From: Biscogniauxia marginata
Lineage: Eukaryota; Ascomycota; Sordariomycetes; Xylariales; Xylariaceae
DNA length: 64,000 nucleotides
Direction: 5' to 3'
Assembly (NCBI GenBank): GCA_022695795.1
Contig: MU404059.1
Location: forward strand, 1 to 64,000
In this document: one piece after another, positions 1 to 10,662 of the stretch
Layout: every line of letters begins with the position of its first letter
Position numbering within the stretch: the first letter of the stretch is position 1
Translations under genes and position numbers: made by a program
The notes under the pieces: model-generated
Told to the model about the DNA's origin: nothing
Seen by the model: only the letters and a program-made list of their open reading frames with translations
Databases searched by the model: none

Positions 1-2407
1 ACTTTTGCGGGTAGTGCAAACAAAAAATTTTAATGGCAATATACCCCCACCCAATTTATAAGTTGGTTGGCCCACGAAATTTTTTAACCCCCCCCCCCCC
101 CCCCCCCCCCGCTACCCACCGCTCGGCTTGCCCCTCCAACATTCTGATCAAGCATACATAAGTGTGCCCCGCTGCGGTGGACATGGGTTGCACGACTGGA
201 TCCCATCTCAGGGTCCAGTGTCTCGGAAACGTGTTTGTGGTGACGGTAGACGGCATGGGGCAAGAAAAAAAACCGTTGGTGTCGTGGGGGTTTCGAAAAA
301 TTCGATATGGTGTTTGGAAGGATGTGCATACTTTGTAGTGTGTACATACTTGACACAGCTGCGCTCCTGTTGGTTGAGCTTGAAGGGGGATCTGGAGGGT
401 TGCGTTGGATCGCATGTACGTTAAAATAAGTATGTGCTGGCTTCCGTCCTACGCCCCTTTGACGTGTCCGCATCAGGAGTTTGTTCGGATAGCCCCATCC
501 TCATTGGAACAAACCGACTCCTCGTCTGTGTGTATACGTAGTATTAAAACAAAACCCCAGGGCCAGGAGTTGGCCCGGGCGTCTCGTGGGCGATATGAGA
601 TCGGGATGTTGAATCTGTAATCTTGCATCTAAAGAAGTCTCAAGTATCCTTTACGAACTAATTTGACGAAGTGGTTATCATTGGTAGAAAGATAGGTCTA
701 GTTGAGCAACGCGAAATAAGACAAACGGAGACGTCACTTGGTGTGAGCCAGGGCTGACCAGGGTATCCATTAGCTCCGCAGAATTGTATCTTTTAGACTA
801 TTGCCAAGTCAGCAAAGTCAGACGTGCTGCATTGGCAAGCCAGGACCAGTTGTCACCTCTCCTCTTATGGTTTGCTGGTCGTTTAGTAAAGAAAATATGT
901 TTCGATAGCTTCTCCAAATCGAGCCCATAAAGCCCGAACGCTTCTCGTCTTACTAAGGTCGACAGTTGAACCAATAGCACCTTTTTGATCTTAGATCATC
1001 TGTATGTCAACGAAAAGCCGAGCTGGGAGAGTGAGGTCTAACTCAGATGTCACCCAGGCCGCTTCGCTCGTTCATATATTGGAAGTGGTAGTAACGGGTG
1101 GGTGGAGAGAGCCATGACTCGCGGACTACTACTAGATGCAGGCTAAACCTAGACACAATACTCGTCGACTAGTACCTATAGCTCGTGAAAGGGATAATAG
1201 CCCTTCCCTTCCCTTTAGATTGTTAGTAACCCCTCGGTGTGTGTATTGTATCGTACACCGCTCTCATGTGACAACGCCTCCTACCAATAGGACAAGCAAC
1301 TACAATCAGGCTATGAAAAACGCTGCGGCACTTTAATAAAGTAGACTTGTCCTAGAGGAGCTGTAGCCGTGCAAGAGAGCGTGTATGCCGGCTGAGGATG
1401 GCTATGCAGGCTTGAGATAATGTACTACATCATCCACCAGACAAGTCGTCTCGACTCTTATAGTCTACATGAGCCGATTTTCCAACGGACCGATCAGGAA
1501 TTGGGTCACGTACGTGTATCATGTACTTCGAGGCTCGGAAGACGTATGGCAGTGGGAAGACAAGTAGATAGGTGGAGTGATGGTGCAGGTGTGGGTACTG
1601 CCCGTTTGGTCTTGGAGGTAACTTGCAGGGCTCTGACTGGACCTTTATGCAGTCAAAATAGGACATGATGATGGGGCATCTTTTCATAGGACGACAGAGG
1701 CAGCCGAATATGCCTTGCCGATTTCTGAGAGGTCGGCGGCATCTAAGGGTGGCGGATTTCTGACAACGAAAAACGCCCCTGTTTCTTTCTGTTTCTATGA
1801 GTATTGAGATCACCCAGTTGATCGAATGTGGGATATATGAATTCGCCACCTTCCATTGAGGTAAATCGGTATGTCAGCCTCGATCAACAGTTCGCCTAAG
1901 GTTCATGTCGTGTAATAAATCGGAGGTAAATAAACATGTGGCCGTGTCGCAGGCCTCCGATAACGTGTCGGCTTGGCCTATTAATTCGACCCAAGAGATG
2001 CACGACATACACAACTAGGCCGCTAAGCTGGCCACCGCTCGCGGGAGGGCTACAGGACAGCGCAAAACATCGAGCTGCCGCCCCGCCTACCATCCAAACC
2101 CGCTATATATAGCAGTAACTTATGAGGAACAGAGAAGTATCCAGCTTTCAAGGCAAGTCGGGGACGGAATAAGTGCACTCTTGTGTGTATGTTTTCAAAA
2201 TTGCCAGAAATGCTTATTGAGATTTGGTGAGCCTGTATTGTGAGTGGGATTAGCCCAAAGCCAGTCACTGTGTCAAACAAGCCATATTCCCATCTACCAA
2301 AGGTCGACTGAGCCTCTACACACTCCACCCAGAACGCCTATTATGCATCCAAACCCGCCTGATGCCTCGTGAGAGGGGCAATTGTCTAGATTAGCCCGCT
2401 TCGTTTT
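1..2407. other. Gene-free left end, no recognisable coding region
   Basis: About 2.4 kb in which only short overlapping open frames occur on both strands, none with a recognisable family, signal peptide or intron pattern. The stretch contains a pure run of 23 C (88-110). Its right end forms the downstream flank of the diacylglycerol kinase gene. I see nothing else I can support here. Confidence 0.6.
88..110 (+). repeat. Homopolymer run of 23 C
   Basis: An uninterrupted C tract read directly from the sequence, following a T run and followed by GCTACCC. Its exact length is likely to be uncertain in any assembly. Confidence 0.95.
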
Positions 2408-3589
2408 CTAGCCAAATATCTTGAGGAAACCCCAAATCCCGATCCCGCTGAGAACTGGTATCGTTAGGTTATCATCCCATCCGAAGAGGTCAACGACCTC
2501 GCTACCTGCTGCAACCAGACCCGACCATATACTCATCAAGCCGAGAGCAACGGGGCCCCCAATGGTTGATTGAGACTCGGTAAGTCCAAAGGCGTTTGAC
2601 ACGAATGCGGGTAACCGCAGGAACCCTTGAAACATGAACGGGTTCTGGTCGTCTCCCGGGAAGGGTCCAGTTCGGGGAGCGAGCCAGCCCCAGAACCAGG
2701 CGGCAGTCGCCACACCGACAAGGAACGCTGCGAGAGACCCAGCCAGAGATTTACCACGACGAAGTCGTGGAGTATATATCCCGTAGAGCCGGCCAAAGGT
2801 GCTTGCAGCAGTATCGCACCAGCTCAGAAGCATGACAGCCACTACTGAGACGTCTTTGGGCAAAAACCGCAGGACAAGCCAGGCGCCAAGCAGGTAGAAA
2901 ATGACACCATTCCAACCAGCGTACTCACTCTCGCGCATCAAGGCTCCAAGGTACTTGACGTAGAAGCGATTGAGCCAGGGGTACTTGTGGCGGAGAAAGT
3001 CGCCAGTCGCAATAGGTACAAGAGCGGTCATGAGATACGGTGTCACGGAAGAAGGCTGAGTGCCATTCACGTACAGCCAGTAGACAAAAAAGCCAATCGA
3101 CACGTGCAGCACCTTCCTAGGCACCTCGTATTTGTGAATGAGGGTCTTGAAATGCCGGTGGATCGGGATCAGGCCGAGGGGGCTCGGACTACGGCTGAAG
3201 TCACGCCAGCTCCACCCCGCCGGCGCAAGAGATGGAGGAGCGAGGTGACCGTCAGATGTCTCGACCGTACCGTTCGAAATCGAGAGCGCATCATCTTCTT
3301 TTTGTTTCGACTTGGAGGCGCGTGCGGACTTGGCCGGTGTGATGCCAGCGACCCTGCGGGTCTTTATGGGACTTCGCGAGCGCGTCCGAGCTCTGCGGAG
3401 CTCTGGATCCGAGTCTTCATTGATCTTCTCGTGGAGGGGCGTTCGGGCCGTCTGGCGGCGCTTGGCCGCAGATCGCGTAACGGGGCCCAAGTAAGTATCC
3501 GCCGAGCGTTCTTGGGTTTCCGAGGGCGTCGGACTAGGGGAGATGACTCGTGGAGTAGCCGGGACGGCAGACTTGGCGCGGCTGGACAT
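2408..3589 (-). CDS. DGK1: CTP-dependent diacylglycerol kinase, Dgk1 type
   Basis: Encodes a 393-aa integral membrane protein of the Dgk1/phosphatidate cytidylyltransferase-like family. In yeast Dgk1 uses CTP to phosphorylate diacylglycerol to phosphatidate at the ER and nuclear envelope, opposing the Pah1 phosphatase. The first ~150 residues are low-complexity, basic and Ser/Pro-rich (RSRSPIKTRR), as expected for a soluble regulatory tail. The membrane domain follows, opening with the family-typical segment VPRKVLHVSIGFFVYWLY and continuing through several hydrophobic helices to the C-terminus. The frame is open about 49 codons further upstream, but the chosen ATG begins MSSRAKSAVP, the usual kind of start, and the upstream residues look like translated leader. 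There are no introns. It faces away from the DUF6604 gene, sharing an AT-rich intergenic region. The family call is firm; the enzymatic assignment is by homology. Confidence 0.9.
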   Translation of the reverse strand: MSSRAKSAVPATPRVISPSPTPSETQERSADTYLGPVTRSAAKRRQTARTPLHEKINEDSDPELRRARTRSRSPIKTRRVAGITPAKSARASKSKQKEDDALSISNGTVETSDGHLAPPSLAPAGWSWRDFSRSPSPLGLIPIHRHFKTLIHKYEVPRKVLHVSIGFFVYWLYVNGTQPSSVTPYLMTALVPIATGDFLRHKYPWLNRFYVKYLGALMRESEYAGWNGVIFYLLGAWLVLRFLPKDVSVVAVMLLSWCDTAASTFGRLYGIYTPRLRRGKSLAGSLAAFLVGVATAAWFWGWLAPRTGPFPGDDQNPFMFQGFLRLPAFVSNAFGLTESQSTIGGPVALGLMSIWSGLVAAGSEVVDLFGWDDNLTIPVLSGIGIWGFLKIFG

Positions 3590-4700
3590 GGTGTATGGGA
3601 AAGGTGGGAGGACGGGAGCGGACACGGTGCCGGCAAATATATGTCGTAGATCATAAAATCGTAAGGGCCAAAAGGCGCAGTGGAGATGCTTGTCCTTTCT
3701 AGATTCGCGCGAACTCGAGACAAGAGAAGCGAACAATGCTATCGGATCCAGATTGAGGGCCGTTGGTGATGCAGCAGAGGCAAGCTCCGCCGCATGGTGC
3801 TGTCGCCCGTCGTGAAATATGAAATGATGTGGGGGAGGTCGATGAGGTAAGATGATACATCAAGGACAGGATTTTGTGACAGGTAGAATTATGTCGGGAT
3901 AAGTCGAACCACGGTGTTGTCAAGCTCGGGTACCGCGGGAAAGGTTGGTATGTACGAAACTTTCACAAGCCGAAAAAAAAAAAAGATGAAGAGACAAGGA
4001 TGACGATGTGATTCTGGAGCTAGGTACCTAGGTACGTAGCCTAGTCCTGGGTGCCTGATTAGTGCATGTGATGCGGGTGTTTGGCCCGTAAATGCATACA
4101 CGTATGTCGGGGACTCTCGGATACGTACATGTAGCAATCCAAGGTATGCAGCAACTTCCTAAGAGACATTTCCATATGGACATACCACATACATGTATGG
4201 AGGTACATGCCTCATTCAGCAACAACCTACCTAAATATCTCCAATCTACAGAGTACATGTACGTCATTCTTGACACGACTAATATATGTAGCTACTTAAC
4301 ATTTATTAGTTTATATATTAATATATCTATAGTTATTCCCGTTCTTTAATTAACATATAAATAAACTTATATTATAATATAAATAAATTTAAACATAATA
4401 ATAATAAATTAAAATTAAGGTTGTATTTTAATATAACTATATAATGTTATAAGTATTAAAAAGGAAAGAATAATAAATAAGAAGGATAGGTACATTTAAT
4501 CACTGCATTAGAAACAGGTCAATGCAAACAAACATCAAGTATCTTCCCGTCGCATTACCTCCACTTTACAGCTTCATCTCTCCCCCTTCACCCATATTTC
4601 TTTTCTCTCTTTCATATGACGCTTAAAAAGGGTCACGAAACCAGCCAACTGCATCTCCTGGAGTCCCTCCTGTTCACCAACTCCTACAACCACGAGCAAA
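3590..4700. promoter_or_regulatory. Divergent intergenic region with AT-rich island
   Basis: Shared upstream region of the Dgk1-type gene (leftward) and the DUF6604 gene (rightward). It contains a TAGGTACCTAGGTACG-type palindromic simple repeat near 4021-4040 and a strongly AT-rich island at about 4280-4490, made of TATA/TAAT runs that stand out from the surrounding sequence. No coding region was seen. The promoter role is inferred from position only. Confidence 0.5.
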
Positions 4701-7184
4701 ATGTTGCCGGCGGCTCTTGCTGGTTCGTACCAGCAGTACAAACACGACACCGATTCCGTTGCTGCTTGGCTTGCATCTACAGCCAAATCATGTGGTTACC
4801 CAGCAGATCTACTTGGTGGCTCGGCGGCTAGCAAAGGCTCGGGGCGACTAAAAGGCAAGGCGAGAGCCGAAGCTAAGAAAAAACAAGCCTCCTCCACAGT
4901 CAAGCCAACCACCCTCAACAAATACATCATCAAGCTCAAGGATTTCATCTCCCTAGCCGAGTTCATAGCTGCTAAGCCTAGTGTTTCCGTCCCTGCGTCA
5001 CTTGGAACGACCTTAAATCGAGTTATTGCAGTTCGCTCGGGATTTGCTGCAAAGCTTGAGGCCAATGGTGCGGCCACGAATGTATTATCGGATGCTAAGC
5101 ATGGTTACTTTGTTGGCGTCCTTGAGAAGGTCCGAGACGTGTTGAAGCCTCGAACAAAGCCTTCGTCGACAGACGAGGCTACTGCTCCTCATAGCGACAA
5201 ATCAGACAAGGCCATGATCGAGGAAGCTGCCAACCTATTTTCAGCTTTGAAGGTCTATGAACCATCTGAAGACTTCTCGAACGCACCTAACATCGAAAGG
5301 CCCAAGAAGGTGGAGAGCGACAACGTCACATACGAAGCAGAAACCCCCACCAGTTTTGAGGACCTTATGATTGCGCTGACACTGCTCATCAATGATATCA
5401 ACAGTATTCGATCCCGAATTCAATGGATATGGTCCAACTACAGGGACGGCTTTTTTGATCTAGCTGCAGCTGCTATTGCCACCAACACAGCCATAGATCT
5501 CGCGAGAAACCTCATGGAGGATGTTGTGCCAATGTTTAAGGACCATGGCGGAATATGGGAAGTTCTCAATAAATTCTACTTGCTTCAAGCCATGATGAAA
5601 GGTTACGACCCCCTTGACCTCTTCCCCGAACACTCGGATAACTTCAACTACGACACTTACGACATCGCGGATGGTACTTACATCTTGACCTGTATGCTCA
5701 TGGATGCTTTCACTAGAGTGGTAGAGCCCCAGCAAGTGCCTCTCTACAAGGAAGGAATGTTTGGCTACTACGATCCCCAAAGTGATCGAGCGTCCAAGTC
5801 TGGGTACCAGAAATTCGAGGAGGACCGTGTTTTGCTGATGTCGTTCTTTACCGAGCTCATGGCAGTGGAACGTGGTGTCCACGATTATCCAGTTGAAGAC
5901 GAATTTCTACGTGGAATTCGAGAACTCGATAAGATTAAGCAAGTCCCGTTCTACCTTGTCTTTGCTGCCCAGGTCTTCCTTGACATCCACTATACTCTTC
6001 GAACACAAGCTGAACGAGGCTTCGAGACATTGATGACGCAATTGGACTCTTTCAATACCGAGATTGATAAACATTTTGAGTTCCACAAGGACCTGAAAAT
6101 AGACAACTGGCCCGCAACGAACGATCAGATGATGAGGCAAATCCAAACCAAGATCAAGCACATCAAGCTTGACCCTGTGTATAAGGTAAAAGTCAAGGCT
6201 TACCGGAGCCAACGGGAGCCGGTACCCCCAAACGTGGAGCCCAATCGCATCTTGAAAATGTCACCTGTCCTCAGTGGCTTGATGCTCTACTACTTTCGCG
6301 CTGAGATTTTTGAAGTCGGGATTTCTATTGCGAACGCTTGGGGCTCCATCACATACTCAGTCCACTTGTATAATGCACTACAGTCTGAGAAGCTTTTGCA
6401 TGATTTGTGGCCCGACTTGAGTGTTGTTCAAACTCTCCTAGGCGACTCTAACTTCTTCGTTGGAGACCGACCGACGAATCTAGTCGACTATTTCAAAAGG
6501 GTTTGCCTTCAAATGGGCACTACTGCCTCGATGTTCACTAGTAAACGTCGCCAGAATACTTCGATGTTTTCTCGAGCGGGCCCCCGCGGAATCAAAGAAG
6601 GGGCTCCAGTTTCCTGCATGTTCCTGGATCGATATTTCCGAGGAACCGGACAAGTCGACTGGACGCCAGAACATGTCGCTAAGATTATTGACCTTGGTCT
6701 ATGGGGGACCGAAGGCTCGGAAGAGGAGGGCACCCTGATGTTAGGGCAAATTGACGACCCCGAGAAGCTGAAAGAGAAGGCAAAGACCAAGACCAAGGAG
6801 CGCAAAACTCCTGATATCTCAACACTGCCGCCAGAGCAGCTCATTAGAGCACTAATGTTCGCCTTACAGGGCGAAGCCCTCGAGTTCACGATGCCATACA
6901 TGGCGATGCATCGTAAATGCTGGGAGCTTTTACGGGCAGTCCGAAAGGTTTGTGATCCCTTACTTCGGCAGATGTTCGGTCCGGCGTATATCGAGCAAGA
7001 GTACCAGTTACCCTTAATGGTGGGATACATATTATCTGTTGCTGTTGATAAAAAGGACGTGCGACTTATGCAGCAGGCGGCCGATGCCCTGGGTAGCTTT
7101 ATCCTCACGGAAGGTTCTGCTGTTATCAAACTGACACATAGTTTGGGCTTCCCGATTGAATTTCAGACAGAAAGGGAGACCTGA
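4701..7184 (+). CDS. DUF6604 domain-containing protein
   Basis: A single-exon gene for an 827-aa protein. The N-terminus (MLPAALAGSYQQYKHDTD, then VAAWLASTAKSCGYP) has the pattern I associate with the fungal DUF6604 family: a Tyr-Lys-Asp-Thr motif followed by an alanine-rich helix and a Gly-Tyr-Pro. A short basic linker (about residues 46-70) separates it from a long helical region with many aromatic residues and no signal peptide or membrane segment, so the protein is probably soluble. A Lys-rich patch occurs near residue 690. The family is widespread in filamentous fungi, often in multiple copies, with no established biochemical role. The length fits the family and the frame is uninterrupted, so the gene looks intact. 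An overlapping open frame from 4616 is in another register and was not used. Confidence 0.85.
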   Translation: MLPAALAGSYQQYKHDTDSVAAWLASTAKSCGYPADLLGGSAASKGSGRLKGKARAEAKKKQASSTVKPTTLNKYIIKLKDFISLAEFIAAKPSVSVPASLGTTLNRVIAVRSGFAAKLEANGAATNVLSDAKHGYFVGVLEKVRDVLKPRTKPSSTDEATAPHSDKSDKAMIEEAANLFSALKVYEPSEDFSNAPNIERPKKVESDNVTYEAETPTSFEDLMIALTLLINDINSIRSRIQWIWSNYRDGFFDLAAAAIATNTAIDLARNLMEDVVPMFKDHGGIWEVLNKFYLLQAMMKGYDPLDLFPEHSDNFNYDTYDIADGTYILTCMLMDAFTRVVEPQQVPLYKEGMFGYYDPQSDRASKSGYQKFEEDRVLLMSFFTELMAVERGVHDYPVEDEFLRGIRELDKIKQVPFYLVFAAQVFLDIHYTLRTQAERGFETLMTQLDSFNTEIDKHFEFHKDLKIDNWPATNDQMMRQIQTKIKHIKLDPVYKVKVKAYRSQREPVPPNVEPNRILKMSPVLSGLMLYYFRAEIFEVGISIANAWGSITYSVHLYNALQSEKLLHDLWPDLSVVQTLLGDSNFFVGDRPTNLVDYFKRVCLQMGTTASMFTSKRRQNTSMFSRAGPRGIKEGAPVSCMFLDRYFRGTGQVDWTPEHVAKIIDLGLWGTEGSEEEGTLMLGQIDDPEKLKEKAKTKTKERKTPDISTLPPEQLIRALMFALQGEALEFTMPYMAMHRKCWELLRAVRKVCDPLLRQMFGPAYIEQEYQLPLMVGYILSVAVDKKDVRLMQQAADALGSFILTEGSAVIKLTHSLGFPIEFQTERET

Positions 7185-8022
7185 GCTCTGAGTTCCTATT
7201 CAATGGGTCTTGATACTTTCAAGCAAGGAAGGCTAGACACGGTAGTCGCTGGGTAGGTCGATATGGATTGAAGCGATATACGGCAGCTTACTACCGTAAG
7301 AGGATCGATCTGGTTATTGACTGATTGATTGTGTTTTAAAATGTAATGACAACGAATTGACAATGTTACCTCAAGAGAATGGTAAAAGGTTTAACTAAAC
7401 TTGATTTTATTTTCATTTTGCAGACATGCTATGATCATCGGTTTTTCTTCTCGACGCAAGACGTTTTACTGTCTCTAATCTCTATTCCCTCTTGACTTTA
7501 CATATCTACCTACCGAACACGACAAATTTATGATGGTATCGCTATTAAATGCATTTAAAGGCCTAGTTTGATAAATGAATCAATGTATAATGATAGTAAT
7601 TTTAGGGTGCTAAATATTGTGGTAACACTAGTGTCAGTACCTTGTGAGAAATCCTAGCTGATGTGATATAAAGCTAAAGTCATGGTTTACTCAACATGAC
7701 CATCATAACTTGAGACTAAATAATAACTGGTTATTTTATTAGATGAATCTAGCTTCCCAACCCCAATGTAACTTTGCTCCCGAGATCCTGGATATCTTGC
7801 CTGCAATGTCTATATAAAGGAAACCCACCCTGAAGTATGCAGCTATATACATCTCGTCACCTGAAAAACACCTGAGAATAATACCCCATATGCTTGAGGT
7901 TGTAATAGAAGGGCGGTTCCTACAATCCTCAAGTCTTCCTCGTCTCAGTCAGCTGAAAGCTCCCTCCGGATGGTGTAAACACGCCCCCGCTTATCAGTCC
8001 ATTTCCGCAGTGCCCGCTATCT
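7185..8022. other. Convergent intergenic region, no gene seen
   Basis: AT-rich 3' flanks of the DUF6604 gene and the leftward-reading small secreted protein gene. No open frame longer than 60 codons occurs on either strand and no RNA gene was recognised. Confidence 0.6.
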
Positions 8023-8304
8023 CTACCAGGAAGAAAGACAGGAAGGACACGGTGCAGTCAGGTTGACAGGGAAGAACGCCGGGGTGTGACGAGCAGGGTC
8101 TGTATATCTGCACCAGACGGCGCTATTCAGGCAGATCAGGTGGCCGTCCTCTCTTTCGGCGCAGTTAGCTGGTGTTATCGGACAGGGTAGATCCGAGGCG
8201 GTGGTAGTGGCCGAAGTTGTCGTGGTCGTGTCTTGTCTGGCTACCATGACGTTGGGAGCGGCCAAGACGGCGGGTAGGAGGGCAAGCAGGACGGAAGTCT
8301 TCAT
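8023..8304 (-). CDS. Small secreted cysteine-containing protein
   Basis: Predicted 93-aa protein with a classical signal peptide: Met-Lys-Thr, then a hydrophobic core (VLLALLPAVLAA) ending in an Ala-Ala cleavage region at residues 15-16. The mature part starts with a Thr/Ser-rich linker (residues 25-37), followed by a compact domain with six cysteines (41, 48, 58, 65, 86, 89), an even number suited to three disulfides, and one N-glycosylation sequon (Asn-Leu-Thr at 81). Size, secretion signal and cysteine content fit an effector-like or cell-wall protein, but I recognise no family. The gene is isolated between long non-coding stretches. A further small 3' exon cannot be excluded. The existence call rests on the signal peptide; the function is unknown. 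Confidence 0.6.
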   Translation of the reverse strand: MKTSVLLALLPAVLAAPNVMVARQDTTTTTSATTTASDLPCPITPANCAEREDGHLICLNSAVWCRYTDPARHTPAFFPVNLTAPCPSCLSSW

Positions 8305-10662
8305 GACGTATAGAGTACGTTGATATAAAGCGAGTCGGTATTTTGGGTATAGAACGTAAACCCGTTAAGTGATTATTGGGATATAGTTGATTGAGAGACT
8401 AAGTATGTTTAGAAACCAAATTCCGGAAGGAGGTATAGAAAGGGATAAGGTCTTAGATAATTCTCAAAAGTCCAGGACAAATTTATAGAGCTTTACGGAC
8501 CTAATAAGCGTATTTCTACACGGTATATGACCCATGGACATCGCATATGGGTTGTTGCGTGGCGCACACGATAACCCGTTGCCGATGTCTCGCGAGAATG
8601 TGAAGCAAGCCCTACCTATTTACCCACTTAAAACTACGAAATATACCAATAAGAATGCCATCTTTAAATTTAGAACCCAAGCGAACTCGTCTTCAGCTCC
8701 CTTATTTGTATTCTCGCCAGCAGAGCTCGTATTGCAACGAACACGCCGCATGCCAGCTATCGGAACTGGTTCGGAATGCCCCCTATATTGTGTTGCCACA
8801 TCCAATACGCCACAATTTGATTCGGTGTCGGTGTTTCTACATTTTCTGTTGGAGACCGACTCAGATGATAAGTCCGGGTAATTCAACGCCCCGATACGAT
8901 GAACCTCGTATACATACGGAGCAATTCCGTCATTCCTCCGTCTTGCCAGAGAATCCAACCATACCCGGCATATATACTAAATTGACAATTTAAATATGGG
9001 ACCGTATAGATCATCTAACGATAGGAAGCATGTTTCTTGCTAATTGGATTTCTCGTTTTTCTCTCTTAGGGGGATAACTTGGCGTCATGGAGAGCCTGTA
9101 CTGTGATTACGCTTCATTGTTACGGCATTGGCTAAACCCAGTCCTTTAAGCTACCAATATTGGAGTTATACGGTAATAGATTGAGTTATACACTGTTAAC
9201 ACTCCGCAGAGGCGGTTGTGCTCAAAGTAAGTCAGGCATCTATATGGCTATTTAGGTACAGATCTAACCCCCTGCGTAGCATTTGCCTTTATCTACCACA
9301 TTTTACACTACAATACCTATGTTTCAATTTAATTATCAGCGCCTTCCGGCTCTTTCATCCCTTCTTTAACTCCCCAATTCGATATTGTATACATTTTCAC
9401 ATATTAAACGTCCAAGTCTACAGATATTCGGTATAGCTCGTAGCCAGGCCGACAATTCTTCTATACGTGAATTATAAATGCTACTTCTCTTCTCCGACCA
9501 TAACTCTAGTCAAGACACTGAGTTCCACCGGCATAGAGGTGATAATTACACTTGCTACCGCCAGCTTAGTGCACACTATCCCTTACAGATTACATGCAAT
9601 TTCTCGAAGCTGCAAGTCGCGGCTCGACGAGGATGGGCGTGATGACTGGTTCATTATGCTGCACCAGTGTGCCCTCGAGACCGCGAAGCCGCCGACAGGA
9701 GCCGCGATATCTCGTCTGGTCGTCAAATTCTGCAGAATACTTGATCTATTGAGGTTATATCAAAGTGGATACCGGCGTTTGCTCACGGATGTCGCGGAGA
9801 TTCTTACTTACATGCATCTCAAGCTACGACCACTCTCCTCATACCGGTAGACAAACACGTCGCGGTTCTTCGGCCTTCGCTACGTTGCATACCACGTGGT
9901 ACCCCGTTGATCTATATATGAACTGGTAGCCACTTATTCCGTAGTTCTCTGGGGTTGAATTTCTCGCCAGGCTCGACGGCGCGGTGTGGATAATACCGGT
10001 TAGGATAGCAGGATGCATTTGACAACAAAATCAGCTAATACCACAGGGTATCGTTGGCACACTTTTGTTTCCCTCCCCTAGTTGCCACAGATCAATTTAG
10101 GTTTGTTGCGGGGTCACCGGGGAATATAGAAGGTCAACATAATCGTCTAGGTCGAATACGGTTGACCATAGCGGCGAAATGGAAAAAATGATTATGGGTC
10201 AACTTCAAGTCGTTTCGGTAGAGAATGTACGGATTACATCTTCCACTAAAAGTGGCTGGAAGAACTTTGTACTGTCATCGGCCGGCTCTCTGGTGGTTAG
10301 GTCGAGGTCTGTGCAGTCGATTTTGAAGTCTTGTATAACGACTGCTTATTTAGCTCTTTAAATCGTAAAGCCTAAGTTCTCTTTATACTCGAGGTCCTTT
10401 ATAGCTCTCCTTTTATAGCCATCTTTTCACTGTCTGTCTCTTATTTTCTCTGTTCTATTTGAGACCTCGAAGTTTGGTATATTCATGGCACTCTTAGCAA
10501 GAAGGTGGATGTACATTAGCTTTGGCCCGGACCGTCATACTCATGGGCTCTACTATCTCCTCAAGGTACACTCTCTGACTTACATGGCAAGAGAGTGCTG
10601 CAAAAGCAAGACAAGCAATATTACATACTCCTATTGCTATAACGCAAACTATCCCCAACATT
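8305..10662. other. Gene-poor accessory stretch, only weak open frames
   Basis: About 2.4 kb with several overlapping open frames of 60-127 codons on both strands (for example 8534-8881 and 9467-9850). The latter lacks an ATG at its beginning and none shows a recognisable domain or a convincing intron structure. They look like chance frames or decayed sequence. A 7-bp stem (10614-10620 with 10632-10638) lies just beyond the stop codon of the Rep-like gene. Confidence 0.5.

Noticed and set aside
2987..3649. A 220-codon frame on the plus strand
   Set aside because: It is the antisense shadow of the conserved Dgk1-type gene.
8534..8993. Overlapping open frames of about 112-115 codons on both strands
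   Set aside because: No family pattern, overlapping in three frames, no supporting splice signals; most likely chance frames.
9467..9850. A 127-codon open frame upstream of the Rep-like locus
   Set aside because: It does not begin with ATG and has no recognisable domain.
10614..10638. A 7-bp stem with CAATATTAC just beyond the Rep-like stop codon, reminiscent of a viral replication origin
   Set aside because: The nonanucleotide differs from TAATATTAC, lies partly in the stem rather than in a loop, and short stems of this size are common by chance.
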